DNA of 36,400 nt from Terriglobales bacterium. Its GTDB lineage: Bacteria; Acidobacteriota; Terriglobia; Terriglobales; Acidobacteriaceae. The notes below the pieces were generated by a model, which was not told the DNA's origin, did not search any database, and was given only the letters and a program-made list of their open reading frames with translations. Positions 1 to 8,194 of the stretch are shown piece by piece. A program made the translations under genes and the position numbers. Where the stretch lies: the NCBI GenBank assembly GCA_035691485.1, contig DASSIZ010000025.1, positions 1 through 36,400 on the forward strand, given 5' to 3'. Each line of letters starts with the position of its first letter. Position 1 is the stretch's first letter.

Positions 1-223
1 TCGCAGCAATCCCGCACAAGTCACAAATGTGGAAGAGAGAATTCGTTCCCGCGCGTATGAACTTTTCGAAAAGCGCGGAGGCGAGCACGGCCGTGCTCTG
101 GACGATTGGCTGCAGGCGGAGGCGGAATTGCTTCGCAGCAAGCTCGGCCCTACGCCGGTGGCGACGAAGCCCCTTCGTACTGAGCCGGCGCCACGAGTTG
201 GTGTGAAACGCAAAGGCACTTAG
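1..223 (+). CDS. DUF2934 family protein, 5' end cut by window edge
   Basis: The frame encodes a short hydrophilic helical protein with the pattern IRxRAYELFExRGGEHGRALDDWLQAE, recognisable as DUF2934, a small family of unknown function. A GTG at 29 could start a 64-residue product, but no ribosome binding site lies ahead of it and the same frame stays open to base 2. Members usually carry a short basic tail before this motif, so the true start probably lies left of the window. The C-terminus is basic and proline-rich. The stop is at 221-223. The family call is good; the function is unknown. Confidence 0.75.
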   Translation, partial: RSNPAQVTNVEERIRSRAYELFEKRGGEHGRALDDWLQAEAELLRSKLGPTPVATKPLRTEPAPRVGVKRKGT

Positions 224-288
224 CTGCCGCGGCTCCTGTTCGCCAGGGACCGCGGACGTCTGCTGCCTGCGGCATTCCGCAATCCCCT

Positions 289-1137
289 CTATTCGAGGCT
301 CTTGAGCAGCTTCAACCAACGCTGCCACCCGTCATCGTGCGCCTTCTTATTAGGCCCCGAGGCCTGCGGATCTTCGCCGGCGCGCATGAAGCCGTGTCCT
401 GCGCCCTCGTAGACGACCGGCTCGTATTTCTTTCCCGCTGCTTTCATCGCTTTTTCGGTGTCGGGAATCGTGGCATCGATGCGCGCATCATTGCCGGCAT
501 AGAAGCCGTACACCGGCGCGGTGATGTTCGCCAGCGCGCCGGATGGGGGCGGCGGACCGTAAAAAACAAAGGCCGCACCCAGGTCCTTGCGCACGGTCGC
601 GAACTGGAACGACATGCCTCCGCCCCAGCAGAAACCCGACACCGCCAGTTTGCCGTTCGAAGCAGGGAGCTTCTTGGCGTAGTCGGCGACAGCGTTGAGG
701 TCGGCCATCACCTGGTCGGGCGGGAGCTTGGAGTTGGCCTCGCGGGCCGCATCGCCGCTGGGGAACGAATCACTGCGGCCGCCGTTGGGTCCCATGCCGG
801 AGAGCAAGTCGGGCGCGATCGCGATATATCCGTGCGCGGCGAGCTGATCGGCAATGTCGCGGGCCCAGTCCGTCATCCCGAATATTTCGTGAATGACGAT
901 GACCACCGGCGCCTTCTTTTTGACTTCCGGATAGACGACGAATGCCTGCACGCTGCGGCTGTCGTGCTTGACGGTGATCCATTCGCCATGACGCGGACTC
1001 TGCGCCAGCTTGGCCTTGGCCCATTCGGGGTCGCCCATGGATGGCTCGCGATGCGGCGCGGAGGTCTGCGCCATCTCCGGCACCGCGGAAAGGGTCAACA
1101 AGAGCAGCAGGGAAGCGGCGATTCGGATTCGTCTCAT
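289..1137 (-). CDS. Exported dienelactone hydrolase family protein
   Basis: The 282-residue product is an alpha/beta hydrolase of the dienelactone hydrolase family. It starts with a Sec-type signal peptide (MRRIRIAAS, then a run of leucines, ending near AQT), so it is probably periplasmic. The nucleophile elbow is GFCWGGG, with Cys in place of Ser as is usual in this family, and the catalytic His sits in GAGHGF near the C-terminus; a FGMTDWARDIADQLAAHGY segment is typical of the fold. The frame is open to 1197, but the start at 1137 is chosen because the signal peptide begins there and the longer form would overlap the upstream cupin gene. It lies 37 bp downstream of that gene and is probably co-transcribed with it. 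The substrate cannot be told from sequence. Confidence 0.85.
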   Translation of the reverse strand: MRRIRIAASLLLLLTLSAVPEMAQTSAPHREPSMGDPEWAKAKLAQSPRHGEWITVKHDSRSVQAFVVYPEVKKKAPVVIVIHEIFGMTDWARDIADQLAAHGYIAIAPDLLSGMGPNGGRSDSFPSGDAAREANSKLPPDQVMADLNAVADYAKKLPASNGKLAVSGFCWGGGMSFQFATVRKDLGAAFVFYGPPPPSGALANITAPVYGFYAGNDARIDATIPDTEKAMKAAGKKYEPVVYEGAGHGFMRAGEDPQASGPNKKAHDDGWQRWLKLLKSLE

Positions 1138-1174
1138 GAGCCTAAGGATGCCGCTTCCCGGCAAAGGTTTCCCG

Positions 1175-1681
1175 TTACTTCTTCTTGCTGGGATCATCGC
1201 TCGGATTCACATAGTTGAATTGCAGGGGAGAAGGCCCGTGGATCTGCACCACCGTCGCCCCCTTCATTTTGACGTAGTGATGCATGTCGGGATCCAGGTA
1301 GCCAAAGCTCCCAGCCGGCAGCATGGTCATATTCTTCTCGTCGAACTTGTCGCCCATCCCCAGTGCCATGGCGCCGGAGATGACGGTGACGTTCTCGCGC
1401 TTGGGATGCCAGTGCGGCGGCACCACGTACCCGTCCGGAGTTTTCACGCGCACGGTGAAGTCACCGGTACTTGCCGTGGGATCGCCTTCCAGCACCGCAA
1501 GCTGCGCGCCCGGCGGCACGAACGGCGGCGCCGGTCCCCACTGCACGTCCTTGGGCGTGTAGGCGTGCCGGGCTTCCGTCTTTGCCGGTTGGGACTTGGT
1601 GTCTGCCGATTTCTTGGTGGCCTGTTGCGCCATGGCGGCGACAGCCAGCACCACAAGTAAGGTGATCGAGATACGACGCAT
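1175..1681 (-). CDS. Exported cupin-domain protein
   Basis: The 168-residue product has a signal peptide (MRRISITLLVVLAVAAMAQ) followed by a single cupin barrel. The first cupin motif appears as HWHPKRENVTVISG, giving two His and a Glu as likely metal ligands, and the second as GYLDPDMHHYVKMKG with a further His. The start at 1681 is set by a strong AGGAGG about 7 bases upstream; the open frame runs further up without support. It is the first gene of a likely two-gene unit with the dienelactone hydrolase-like gene, so the pair may act together on a small molecule in the periplasm. Small exported cupins of this kind are often of unknown function. Confidence 0.85.
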   Translation of the reverse strand: MRRISITLLVVLAVAAMAQQATKKSADTKSQPAKTEARHAYTPKDVQWGPAPPFVPPGAQLAVLEGDPTASTGDFTVRVKTPDGYVVPPHWHPKRENVTVISGAMALGMGDKFDEKNMTMLPAGSFGYLDPDMHHYVKMKGATVVQIHGPSPLQFNYVNPSDDPSKKK

Positions 1682-1702
1682 GCCATCCTCCTGATGTGGG
1701 CG

Positions 1703-1732
1703 AGGATACGGGAGCGGGGAAGTACGGGTCAA
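1703..1732 (-). promoter_or_regulatory. Putative sigma70 promoter for cupin/hydrolase unit
   Basis: On the minus strand TTGACC (1732-1727) and TATCCT (1708-1703) are separated by 18 bases. Transcription would begin near 1697, leaving a leader of about 15 bases that holds the AGGAGG of the cupin gene. The match to consensus is good but is by eye only. Confidence 0.5.
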
Positions 1733-1756
1733 GTTGCGGTCCGGCGTCGAGAAATG

Positions 1757-1784
1757 TCGCAACTCGCAACCCGGGACTCGCAAC
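1757..1784. repeat. Heptameric tandem repeat, unit TCGCAAC
   Basis: Four adjacent 7-base units are seen: TCGCAAC, TCGCAAC, CCGGGAC, TCGCAAC. They lie in the intergenic space between the divergent cupin gene and the membrane-protein gene starting at 1794, taking the place where a ribosome binding site would be expected. It is one of several period-7 loci in the window. Confidence 0.75.
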
Positions 1785-1793
1785 TATTGCTCC

Positions 1794-2243
1794 ATGACTG
1801 CACGTAATCGTCGCAACTGGTGGGGCAGACATTCGCTGACCCTGGTGGCCGGCGGAATTCTCCTGTTGTGGATTGGGATGTACGCTGGCTCATCGCCGCA
1901 GACCCACCTGGGTTCGTTTTTTGGCAACGCCATTGCTGACTGGAGCGGCGTGGTGGTAATGGTGCTGGCGACCAAGCGCCTGTACGAAAAAGGCTCGGCA
2001 GAAAGCAAGCAGCCAGCGGGTATCCTGCCGGGCCGGGTGGAAGAAGCATTGCGCGAGCACTCGCTGAGCATCTTCCTGCTGATCACAGGCGCGCTGTGGG
2101 TGGCCCTGTTCGTCCACATGGACGCGCAAGGAAAATGGGGGCAGGTGGTGGGGAATATCGTTTCCGAGTGGACGCAGGTGTTGGGCCTGGTGCTGATGAC
2201 GAAGAAGTTGGTGGAAGCCGGATCGAAGGAGAGCAAGAAGTAG
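1794..2243 (+). CDS. Small membrane protein with internal tandem duplication
   Basis: The 149-residue product consists of two similar halves, each beginning with HSL and ending in a K-rich segment (TKRLYEKGSAESK and TKKLVEAGSKESK). Each half contains two hydrophobic helices separated by a short loop with GN-I-(A/S)-(D/E)-W, so four membrane segments are predicted. Start at 1794 (ATG, MTARNRR) is chosen because upstream residues look untranslated; no clear Shine-Dalgarno precedes it and a heptad repeat fills the space. It is transcribed away from the cupin gene. I do not recognise a family; low-homology membrane proteins with this two-fold layout can be channels or sensors, but nothing here shows which. 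Confidence 0.7.
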   Translation: MTARNRRNWWGRHSLTLVAGGILLLWIGMYAGSSPQTHLGSFFGNAIADWSGVVVMVLATKRLYEKGSAESKQPAGILPGRVEEALREHSLSIFLLITGALWVALFVHMDAQGKWGQVVGNIVSEWTQVLGLVLMTKKLVEAGSKESKK

Positions 2244-2300
2244 ATGAATTCGCGGACAAAGCGGCCAGCGTGGCACAGCGCGATCTGGCGCTCGAGGGCG
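2244..2300 (-). pseudogene. Relic of the 3' end of a zinc-ribbon membrane protein gene
   Basis: About 55 bases directly after the stop of the preceding plus-strand gene repeat, with mismatches, the sequence at 2378-2432 inside the neighbouring minus-strand gene. Read on the minus strand the relic encodes ERQIALCHAGRFVREFI against ERSLALFHARRFVREFI in the intact gene, 12 of 17 residues alike. The relic is in a different frame from the intact gene, so it is not an extension of it. It looks like the leftover end of a second gene copy. Confidence 0.5.
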
Positions 2301-2328
2301 AGCGCTCTCCATACAACTATGCAGCGAG

Positions 2329-3267
2329 CTACCTCGGGGTTGCGGCTACGGCCATGTGGGCGGTGCCGTCTTCGGGGATGAATTCGCGGACGAAGCGGCG
2401 GGCGTGGAACAGGGCGAGCGAGCGCTCCAGCAGCAGGATGAAGGCCACGAACCCCACCGCGATCCAGAGGTCGGCTTTCTTCTGCGCGGCGGATGCGGCG
2501 AAGGCGCCAACCATCATCAGCAGGAAGTAAAGGAAGACGAAGCTGTCGGTGATGGCGTGAAGCACCCCCATGCCGGTCTGGCGGGCGTAGAAGTAGGCGG
2601 CGCCGGGAATGAAGGTGCGCCACCACAGGGAATCCTCGCTGCGGAACTTCTGGCCGCATCCGGAGCAGGCGTACTGGCGCTCGACCAGGGCGGCGCCGCA
2701 GGTGGGGCAGAGCGGTTGCATGGCCTGGGCGTGTCCCTGGCTGGCGGCGGCCGAGATCAGCTTGGGCAGCAGGGCCTGGAGCTTGGCCTTGTCGCGCGAC
2801 TTCAGCGCCCAGTAGGACTCCTTCTTGGCGTTGGCGTACACGAGCTTGAGGTAGCGGACGATCCAGCCGGTGAGCTTGGCGGAGCGCAGGTCGCCGAGCG
2901 AGCAGCCGCGGACGCTCTGTCGCCACTTGCCGTCGCTGTTGACGCGGAAGGCGAGCAGGCGCTGGTTGGTGAAGACAAGGACGGCGCGGCTGACGAACTG
3001 GGCGAAGTATCCGAAGCTGTACTGCTCGAGGAAGCCCATGGGCGCGCAGGCGCCGGCGACGTAGACCACGAACTCGTCTTTCTTGAGCAGCCGCTGCAGC
3101 GCCGGGCCGAGCTTGTTCAGCGCCTTCTCGGCGTCCTTGCGGATGGCTTTGTTCTCCACTCCGGACTTGTCGGTGAAGGCGATGTCGGTGCGGGTGGGCA
3201 CGCCCTCGACGGTGCGGACCTGGGGCGTGGTGGCGGTTTCGTGGACCAGCGTCTGCTGCATGAGCAT
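2329..3267 (-). CDS. Membrane protein with PH-like domain and zinc ribbon
   Basis: The 312-residue product has three parts. Residues about 55-165 resemble a bacterial PH-like domain (VFTNQRLLAFRVN, then a strand-rich segment and an amphipathic helix). A double-CxxC zinc ribbon follows (CPTCG, 11 residues, CSGCG). The C-terminal third holds two to three hydrophobic helices (FIPGAAYFYAR, DSFVFLYFLLMMVGAF, LWIAVGFVAFILLLE), so it is membrane-bound with the soluble part at the N-terminus. Start at 3267 (MLMQQ) is preceded by GAGAGG at suitable distance; the frame is open to 3333 without a site. No function can be assigned. A decayed copy of the 3' end lies just downstream. Confidence 0.75.
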   Translation of the reverse strand: MLMQQTLVHETATTPQVRTVEGVPTRTDIAFTDKSGVENKAIRKDAEKALNKLGPALQRLLKKDEFVVYVAGACAPMGFLEQYSFGYFAQFVSRAVLVFTNQRLLAFRVNSDGKWRQSVRGCSLGDLRSAKLTGWIVRYLKLVYANAKKESYWALKSRDKAKLQALLPKLISAAASQGHAQAMQPLCPTCGAALVERQYACSGCGQKFRSEDSLWWRTFIPGAAYFYARQTGMGVLHAITDSFVFLYFLLMMVGAFAASAAQKKADLWIAVGFVAFILLLERSLALFHARRFVREFIPEDGTAHMAVAATPR

Positions 3268-3420
3268 GGCGGACCTCTCGGTTGTTGTGGGGGGAGAGGG
3301 CTCCATTGTTGGGCGAATCGCGATGGCAGGCAAGTGGATTGGCGGGGACGAGGGTGTCCGGTGGGAGTAGAACGAAGGTCACGAAGTCGTGCGAACACCG
3401 CAGTGGCCGCGGGGGTTGTG

Positions 3421-3441
3421 AGTCGACGGTCGATGGTCGAC
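3421..3441. repeat. Heptameric tandem repeat, unit GGTCGAY
   Basis: Three adjacent units (AGTCGAC, GGTCGAT, GGTCGAC) lie just upstream of the small membrane-protein gene at 3459. Fifteen bases, 3423-3437, recur exactly in reverse complement inside smc at 16172-16186. Confidence 0.7.
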
Positions 3442-3458
3442 AATTGAACGTCTCGAAT

Positions 3459-3746
3459 ATGAACGTCCCAGACGAACTCGTCATTGTGCCCATGCTCCTG
3501 GGGCTGGCTTACGTTGTGTTCGTCAAGGTGGCGGAGAATTTCCTCCTGGTTGAGTTGTGGCCTCGCGTATTCGGTCCACGAGCGCGCCCACTCGCGGTGG
3601 CGAGTTTCTTATTCGGTGTTGGCCTTTCTTTCGCGGGCGTTAAATACGACCAATTCGACGACCCCGCTGCGAGATTCTACATGCTCAGCGGGTGGTCGCT
3701 GATGGTGCTCGGGGCGTGGCTGTGGCTGCGGCGGAACAGGTCTTAG
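3459..3746 (+). CDS. Small membrane protein, function unknown
   Basis: The 95-residue product starts at ATG 3459 (MNVPDELVIVPM) and has about three hydrophobic stretches: VPMLLGLAYVVFV, PLAVASFLFGVGLSF and YMLSGWSLMVLGAWLWL, ending in RRNRS, which suggests a cytoplasmic tail. The frame is open further upstream but that part passes through a heptad repeat and looks non-coding. No Shine-Dalgarno is obvious. It does not resemble a family I can name; size and hydropathy are the main support for it being a gene. Confidence 0.55.
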   Translation: MNVPDELVIVPMLLGLAYVVFVKVAENFLLVELWPRVFGPRARPLAVASFLFGVGLSFAGVKYDQFDDPAARFYMLSGWSLMVLGAWLWLRRNRS

Positions 3747-3824
3747 CTCCTCCCAGTTCCGCTAATACGACATCTGTTCCTCCCGCTACTATATGGCGCT
3801 TACAAGGGGCGCATCCGCACAAAG

Positions 3825-3852
3825 AAAAAAGCCCCGCTCTTGCGAGCGGGGC
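3825..3852 (-). terminator. Rho-independent terminator of groEL
   Basis: GCCCCGCTC (3831-3839) and GAGCGGGGC (3844-3852) form a perfect 9-bp stem with a 4-base loop. Read on the minus strand it is followed by six T residues, ending groESL about 45 bases after the groEL stop. On the plus strand CTGGTTTTT follows, so it may also serve the convergent gene. Confidence 0.9.
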
Positions 3853-3862
3853 CTGGTTTTTC

Positions 3863-3897
3863 GCTAGCCATTAACTACTGGCCGCTAGCTGCTGCCT
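3863..3897. repeat. Heptameric repeat between groEL stop and terminator
   Basis: Period-7 units GCTAGCC, ATTAACT, ACTGGCC, GCTAGCT, GCTGCCT fill exactly the space between the groEL stop codon and its terminator. The units are degenerate but share a GCTAGCY-like pattern. Confidence 0.5.
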
Positions 3898-5649
<1,752 letters not shown>

Positions 5650-5982
5650 CTAGCGCCGTGCGCCGGCCTTTTCTTCCTTTTCCTTGCGCGCGCCGGAGAG
5701 GATGCCGAGAACTTCTTCCTCGCGCATGATGATCAGTTCCTCGCCGTCGATCTTGATTTCCGTGCCCGAGTACTTGCCAAACAGGACGCGGTCGCCTTCT
5801 TTCACGTCCAGGGGACGGACCTTGCCATCTTCGTTGACCTTGCCTTTGCCCACCGCGATGATCTCGCCTTCCTGCGGTTTGTCCTTGGCAGTGTCGGGAA
5901 TGATGATGCCGCCGCGGGTGGTTTCTGCCTCTTCTACCCGGCGGACCAAAACCCGGTCATGCAGGGGGGTGAATTTAGCCAT
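5650..5982 (-). CDS. groES: Co-chaperonin GroES (Hsp10)
   Basis: The 110-residue product caps the GroEL cavity. It begins [33 protein letters not shown], with the mobile loop (ETTRGGIII) that docks on GroEL, and ends with the typical [15 protein letters not shown] strand. The last dozen residues ([11 protein letters not shown]) are an extra charged tail beyond the usual 95-97 residues. AAGGAGGT lies 8 bases ahead of the ATG. It is the first gene of the operon and is preceded by a 148-base leader with a hairpin and the CIRCE operator. Confidence 0.98.
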   Translation of the reverse strand: MAKFTPLHDRVLVRRVEEAETTRGGIIIPDTAKDKPQEGEIIAVGKGKVNEDGKVRPLDVKEGDRVLFGKYSGTEIKIDGEELIIMREEEVLGILSGARKEKEEKAGARR

Positions 5983-6031
5983 GAAAATGACCTCCTTGTT
6001 GGTCGAACAGACAATGGGTTGTGGTTCTTGA

Positions 6032-6059
6032 GTTTGGAGCTAAGCCATTAGCTACAAAC
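6032..6059. promoter_or_regulatory. Stem-loop in the groES 5' leader
   Basis: GTTTGGAGCTAA (6032-6043) and TTAGCTACAAAC (6048-6059) pair over 12 positions with one mismatch around a GCCA loop. It lies in the transcribed leader 50 bases before the groES start and is separate from CIRCE. No T-run follows on the minus strand, so it is not a simple terminator. The spacing of GCTAA/AGCTA motifs suggests it grew from a heptad repeat. Confidence 0.55.
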
Positions 6060-6110
6060 CACATAGCAAGAGCAGCTCAAGTCGTACGAGAGGCTACTCC
6101 GGGCCGAGTG

Positions 6111-6137
6111 TTAGCACTCTTGCCGATCGAGTGCTAA
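6111..6137. promoter_or_regulatory. CIRCE operator (HrcA binding site)
   Basis: A perfect CIRCE element: TTAGCACTC, a 9-base spacer, then GAGTGCTAA. HrcA binds this inverted repeat and represses groESL until heat stress. It starts within the -10 hexamer of the groES promoter and covers the predicted transcription start, the standard arrangement for repression. hrcA itself is not in the window. Confidence 0.97.
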
Positions 6138-6165
6138 GTCTAAATGGGGAGGTTGCGTTTGTCAA
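6137..6165 (-). promoter_or_regulatory. sigma70-type promoter of groESL
   Basis: On the minus strand TTGACA (6165-6160) is separated by 17 bases from TAGACT (6142-6137). The -10 shares one base with CIRCE, and transcription would start near 6130, inside the operator. Confidence 0.9.
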
Positions 6166-6211
6166 TACATCTTCGCGGATGGGCCGCAAACCCCCGGGCT
6201 ACGGAAGGGGG

Positions 6212-6287
6212 ATGACAACCAGAGATACTAATAGGTAATCTCATGTTGAAGCTGACTAATGCAGGAGCAACAGCGGAACTGTTGCTC
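6212..6287 (+). promoter_or_regulatory. Possible promoter and leader hairpin for M48 gene
   Basis: ATGACA (6212-6217) and TAATCT (6236-6241) are 18 bases apart, a mediocre promoter match. Downstream a perfect 9-bp hairpin follows (GAGCAACAG 6265-6273, loop CGGAA, CTGTTGCTC 6279-6287) without a T-run, so it would be a leader structure and not a terminator. This stretch together with the groES control region makes up the 322 bases between the two divergent genes. Confidence 0.35.
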
Positions 6288-6304
6288 TAACGAAGCCGCG
6301 CAGA

Positions 6305-7588
6305 TTGAAGGCGCGGCAGTCCGAATCGGCTGAGAAACGGTGCACCGTGCGGGTTCCTGGGTCCTATCTACTCGCCCTCCTCGCTGTGAAGCCAACCCAA
6401 TTGCAAAACGCCGCGCGTCAGGCAGCATGCGCCGGCTTGCTGGCATTAACGGTGGCGATTCCGGCATGGAGCGGGGAAGGGACAGCAGGACCGGAGACTA
6501 CGACTCCTCCCAACGTGCAGGCGATCGAAATTCGCGAACTGGCCCATGTGAGCCAGAGCCCGCCCTTCCTGGGAGTGTTATCGCCGCAGCAGCAGACTCC
6601 AAGTCTGCAGCTCTCGGACAAGAGCAATTCGATGCTGGCGGAAGCGCCGACACAACCGCGGCCGCCGGCGGCCGCTTCTCCTCCGGTGACCCCTCACCGG
6701 GTAAAGCCGCTCGCCGAAAAATACGATATCGCGAAGATCGGCGACCGGCATGTAGGACGCGGCTTCGATCTCTACTCGCTCGAGAAAGAACAGGCGCTCG
6801 GCAAGCAGTTGGCCGCGCAGGTGGAGCAGAGGGCAAAGCTGGTGCGCGACCCGGTGATCACGGAGTACGTAAATCGAATTGGGCAGAAGCTGGTGCGAAA
6901 TTCCGATGCCCGCGTGCCCTTCACGATCAAGGTAGTGGACGATGACGAGGTGAACGCGTTTGCGCTGCCGGGAGGATTCTTTTACGTCAACACCGGTCTG
7001 ATCCTGGCCTCCGACAATGAGGCGGAGTTGGCGGGCGTAATGGCACACGAAATCGCGCACGTGGCGGCACGCCATGCCACCCGGAATGCGACGCGGTCGG
7101 AGATCTTCAACCTGGCATCGCTGCCATTGATCTTTATCGGCGGCCCCGCCGGATACGCGGTGAGGCAAGCGGTGGGATTGGTCATGCCCATGTCATTTCT
7201 GAAATTCAGCCGGGACGCCGAGCGCGAAGCCGACCTGCTCGGCCTGGAGTACCAGTACGCCAGCGGCTATGACCCGGAGGAATTCGTCAAGTTCTTCGAG
7301 AAGCTGCATAGCCAGGAGAAAAAACAAAAGCACGGATTCATGGCCAAGGCATTTACGACCCATCCCATGACCGGCGACCGCATCAAGCGCGCGCAGGAGG
7401 AGATTGAGAAGTACCTGCCGGCAAAGGACGAGTACATTGTGGACACCAGCGAGTTCGCCGAGGTGAAAGCGCGGCTGGAGGGCATGGAAAACGCGCATCG
7501 CATCGACGGCACTGACGCGGTCCATCCGACGCTGCGGAGGCGCGGCTCGGAAGCGGATGAAGGCAGACCGCGGCTGCAGAGAAAATAG
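6305..7588 (+). CDS. M48 family zinc metalloprotease, exported
   Basis: This is a periplasmic or membrane-attached M48 peptidase of the BepA/LoiP type, which degrades misfolded envelope proteins. The active site is HEIAHVAARHA, with zinc ligands His248 and His252 and catalytic Glu249 counted from the TTG at 6305, and the third ligand in EREADLLG. A conserved FALPGGFFYVNTGLI strand precedes it and THPMTGDRIKRAQ follows, as in the family. The N-terminus holds a hydrophobic signal-like segment (AACAGLLALTVAIPAWS) and then a proline-rich linker of about 100 residues. The start is unsure: TTG 6305 lacks a ribosome site, and GTG at 6386 would begin MKPTQLQN directly before the signal peptide. The protease call is firm. 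Confidence 0.88.
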   Translation: MKARQSESAEKRCTVRVPGSYLLALLAVKPTQLQNAARQAACAGLLALTVAIPAWSGEGTAGPETTTPPNVQAIEIRELAHVSQSPPFLGVLSPQQQTPSLQLSDKSNSMLAEAPTQPRPPAAASPPVTPHRVKPLAEKYDIAKIGDRHVGRGFDLYSLEKEQALGKQLAAQVEQRAKLVRDPVITEYVNRIGQKLVRNSDARVPFTIKVVDDDEVNAFALPGGFFYVNTGLILASDNEAELAGVMAHEIAHVAARHATRNATRSEIFNLASLPLIFIGGPAGYAVRQAVGLVMPMSFLKFSRDAEREADLLGLEYQYASGYDPEEFVKFFEKLHSQEKKQKHGFMAKAFTTHPMTGDRIKRAQEEIEKYLPAKDEYIVDTSEFAEVKARLEGMENAHRIDGTDAVHPTLRRRGSEADEGRPRLQRK

Positions 7589-7622
7589 GTTCAGCATTCC
7601 AGGGTGAAACCCGGAAGCAGGA

Positions 7623-7907
7623 TCAAAACATATCCGGCCACCGCTGAGCCCCGTGATAGAGCGCGAGGACCACAATGTTTTGAGCTTGGACTTTGTAAGC
7701 GACAATGAACGGCATATTGGAGATCACCAGTTCTCGCGTTCCCGCTACCCGGCCGGGCCGGCCCAACAGGGGAAAGGCCATTAGCTGTTGAACTTGATTC
7801 GCGATGTTGCCAGCAACATTGGCAGCGACCTGCTCTGAGTTCGACAGGGCAATGTACTGCTCAGCACGGTCCAATTGGTCGACCGCCTGCTCGGTCCAAT
7901 AGATCAC
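7623..7907 (-). CDS. parE: RelE/ParE-type toxin
   Basis: The 94-residue product matches the ParE/RelE toxin fold: an N-terminal WTEQAVDQLDRAEQYIA helix, a central FPLLGRPGRVAGTREL segment and C-terminal strands FIVAYKVQAQNIVVLALYHGAQRWP. Proteins of this family inhibit gyrase (ParE) or cleave mRNA on ribosomes (RelE); the sequence favours the ParE side. It overlaps the antitoxin gene by 4 bases (ATGA type), so translation is coupled. The gene symbol is by family and not by orthology. Confidence 0.85.
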   Translation of the reverse strand: MIYWTEQAVDQLDRAEQYIALSNSEQVAANVAGNIANQVQQLMAFPLLGRPGRVAGTRELVISNMPFIVAYKVQAQNIVVLALYHGAQRWPDMF

Positions 7908-8155
7908 GCCTGCTTGCGGCGCCTCGACTTGCGCCGTTTTAGCACCTCCTCATGAGTCAGGAGACGGCCTTTTCGCATTTGCCGAAGGCCATTACGGACG
8001 AGAGCATCCTGATAGGCGTGCAGCTCGATGTAATTCACGAGTGCCTCGTTGAGGAGATAGCTCCGCGGGCGATCTTTTGCCGTGGCGAGAGTGTCGAGCG
8101 CTGCAATGTTGTTGGTATCGGCGCGGAAGCTGATCATCTTGTCGAGCTTCTTCAT
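7904..8155 (-). CDS. Ribbon-helix-helix antitoxin (ParD/CopG type)
   Basis: The 83-residue product begins with a ribbon-helix-helix DNA-binding segment (MISFRADTNNIAALDTLATAKDRPRSYLLNEALVNYI), which should dimerise and bind the operator, while the charged C-terminal part (LRQMRKGRLLTHEEVLKRRK) would wrap the toxin. The ATG at 8155 lies only seven bases past a TATACT box, so the transcript may be leaderless; an internal Met at 8137 is another possible start. It precedes the toxin, the usual order for an autoregulated pair, and sits directly downstream of the amidase gene on the same strand. Confidence 0.85.
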   Translation of the reverse strand: MKKLDKMISFRADTNNIAALDTLATAKDRPRSYLLNEALVNYIELHAYQDALVRNGLRQMRKGRLLTHEEVLKRRKSRRRKQA

Positions 8156-8161
8156 ACATCT

Positions 8162-8192
8162 AGTATACCTCGTATTGCGCTGTATTACGAGG
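8162..8192 (-). promoter_or_regulatory. Promoter and palindromic operator of the toxin-antitoxin pair
   Basis: The inverted repeat CCTCGTA (8168-8174), 11 bases, TACGAGG (8186-8192) lies directly upstream of a TATACT -10 box (8167-8162, minus strand). The arms would occupy the -35 region, where no good hexamer is seen, which fits repression by the ribbon-helix-helix antitoxin. The element ends 2 bases from the amidase stop codon. Confidence 0.6.
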
Positions 8193-8194
8193 CC

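Noticed and set aside
337-1218. 293-codon plus-strand open frame opposite the hydrolase
   Set aside because: Antisense shadow of the dienelactone hydrolase-like gene, whose catalytic motifs are clear.
1784-3493. 569-codon minus-strand open frame across three genes
   Set aside because: Arg/Pro-rich out-of-frame reading that runs through two genes and a relic; the zinc-ribbon frame has the ribosome site and domain pattern.
6265-6287. Hairpin as a terminator before the M48 gene
   Set aside because: No T-run follows on either strand, so it is treated as a possible leader structure only.
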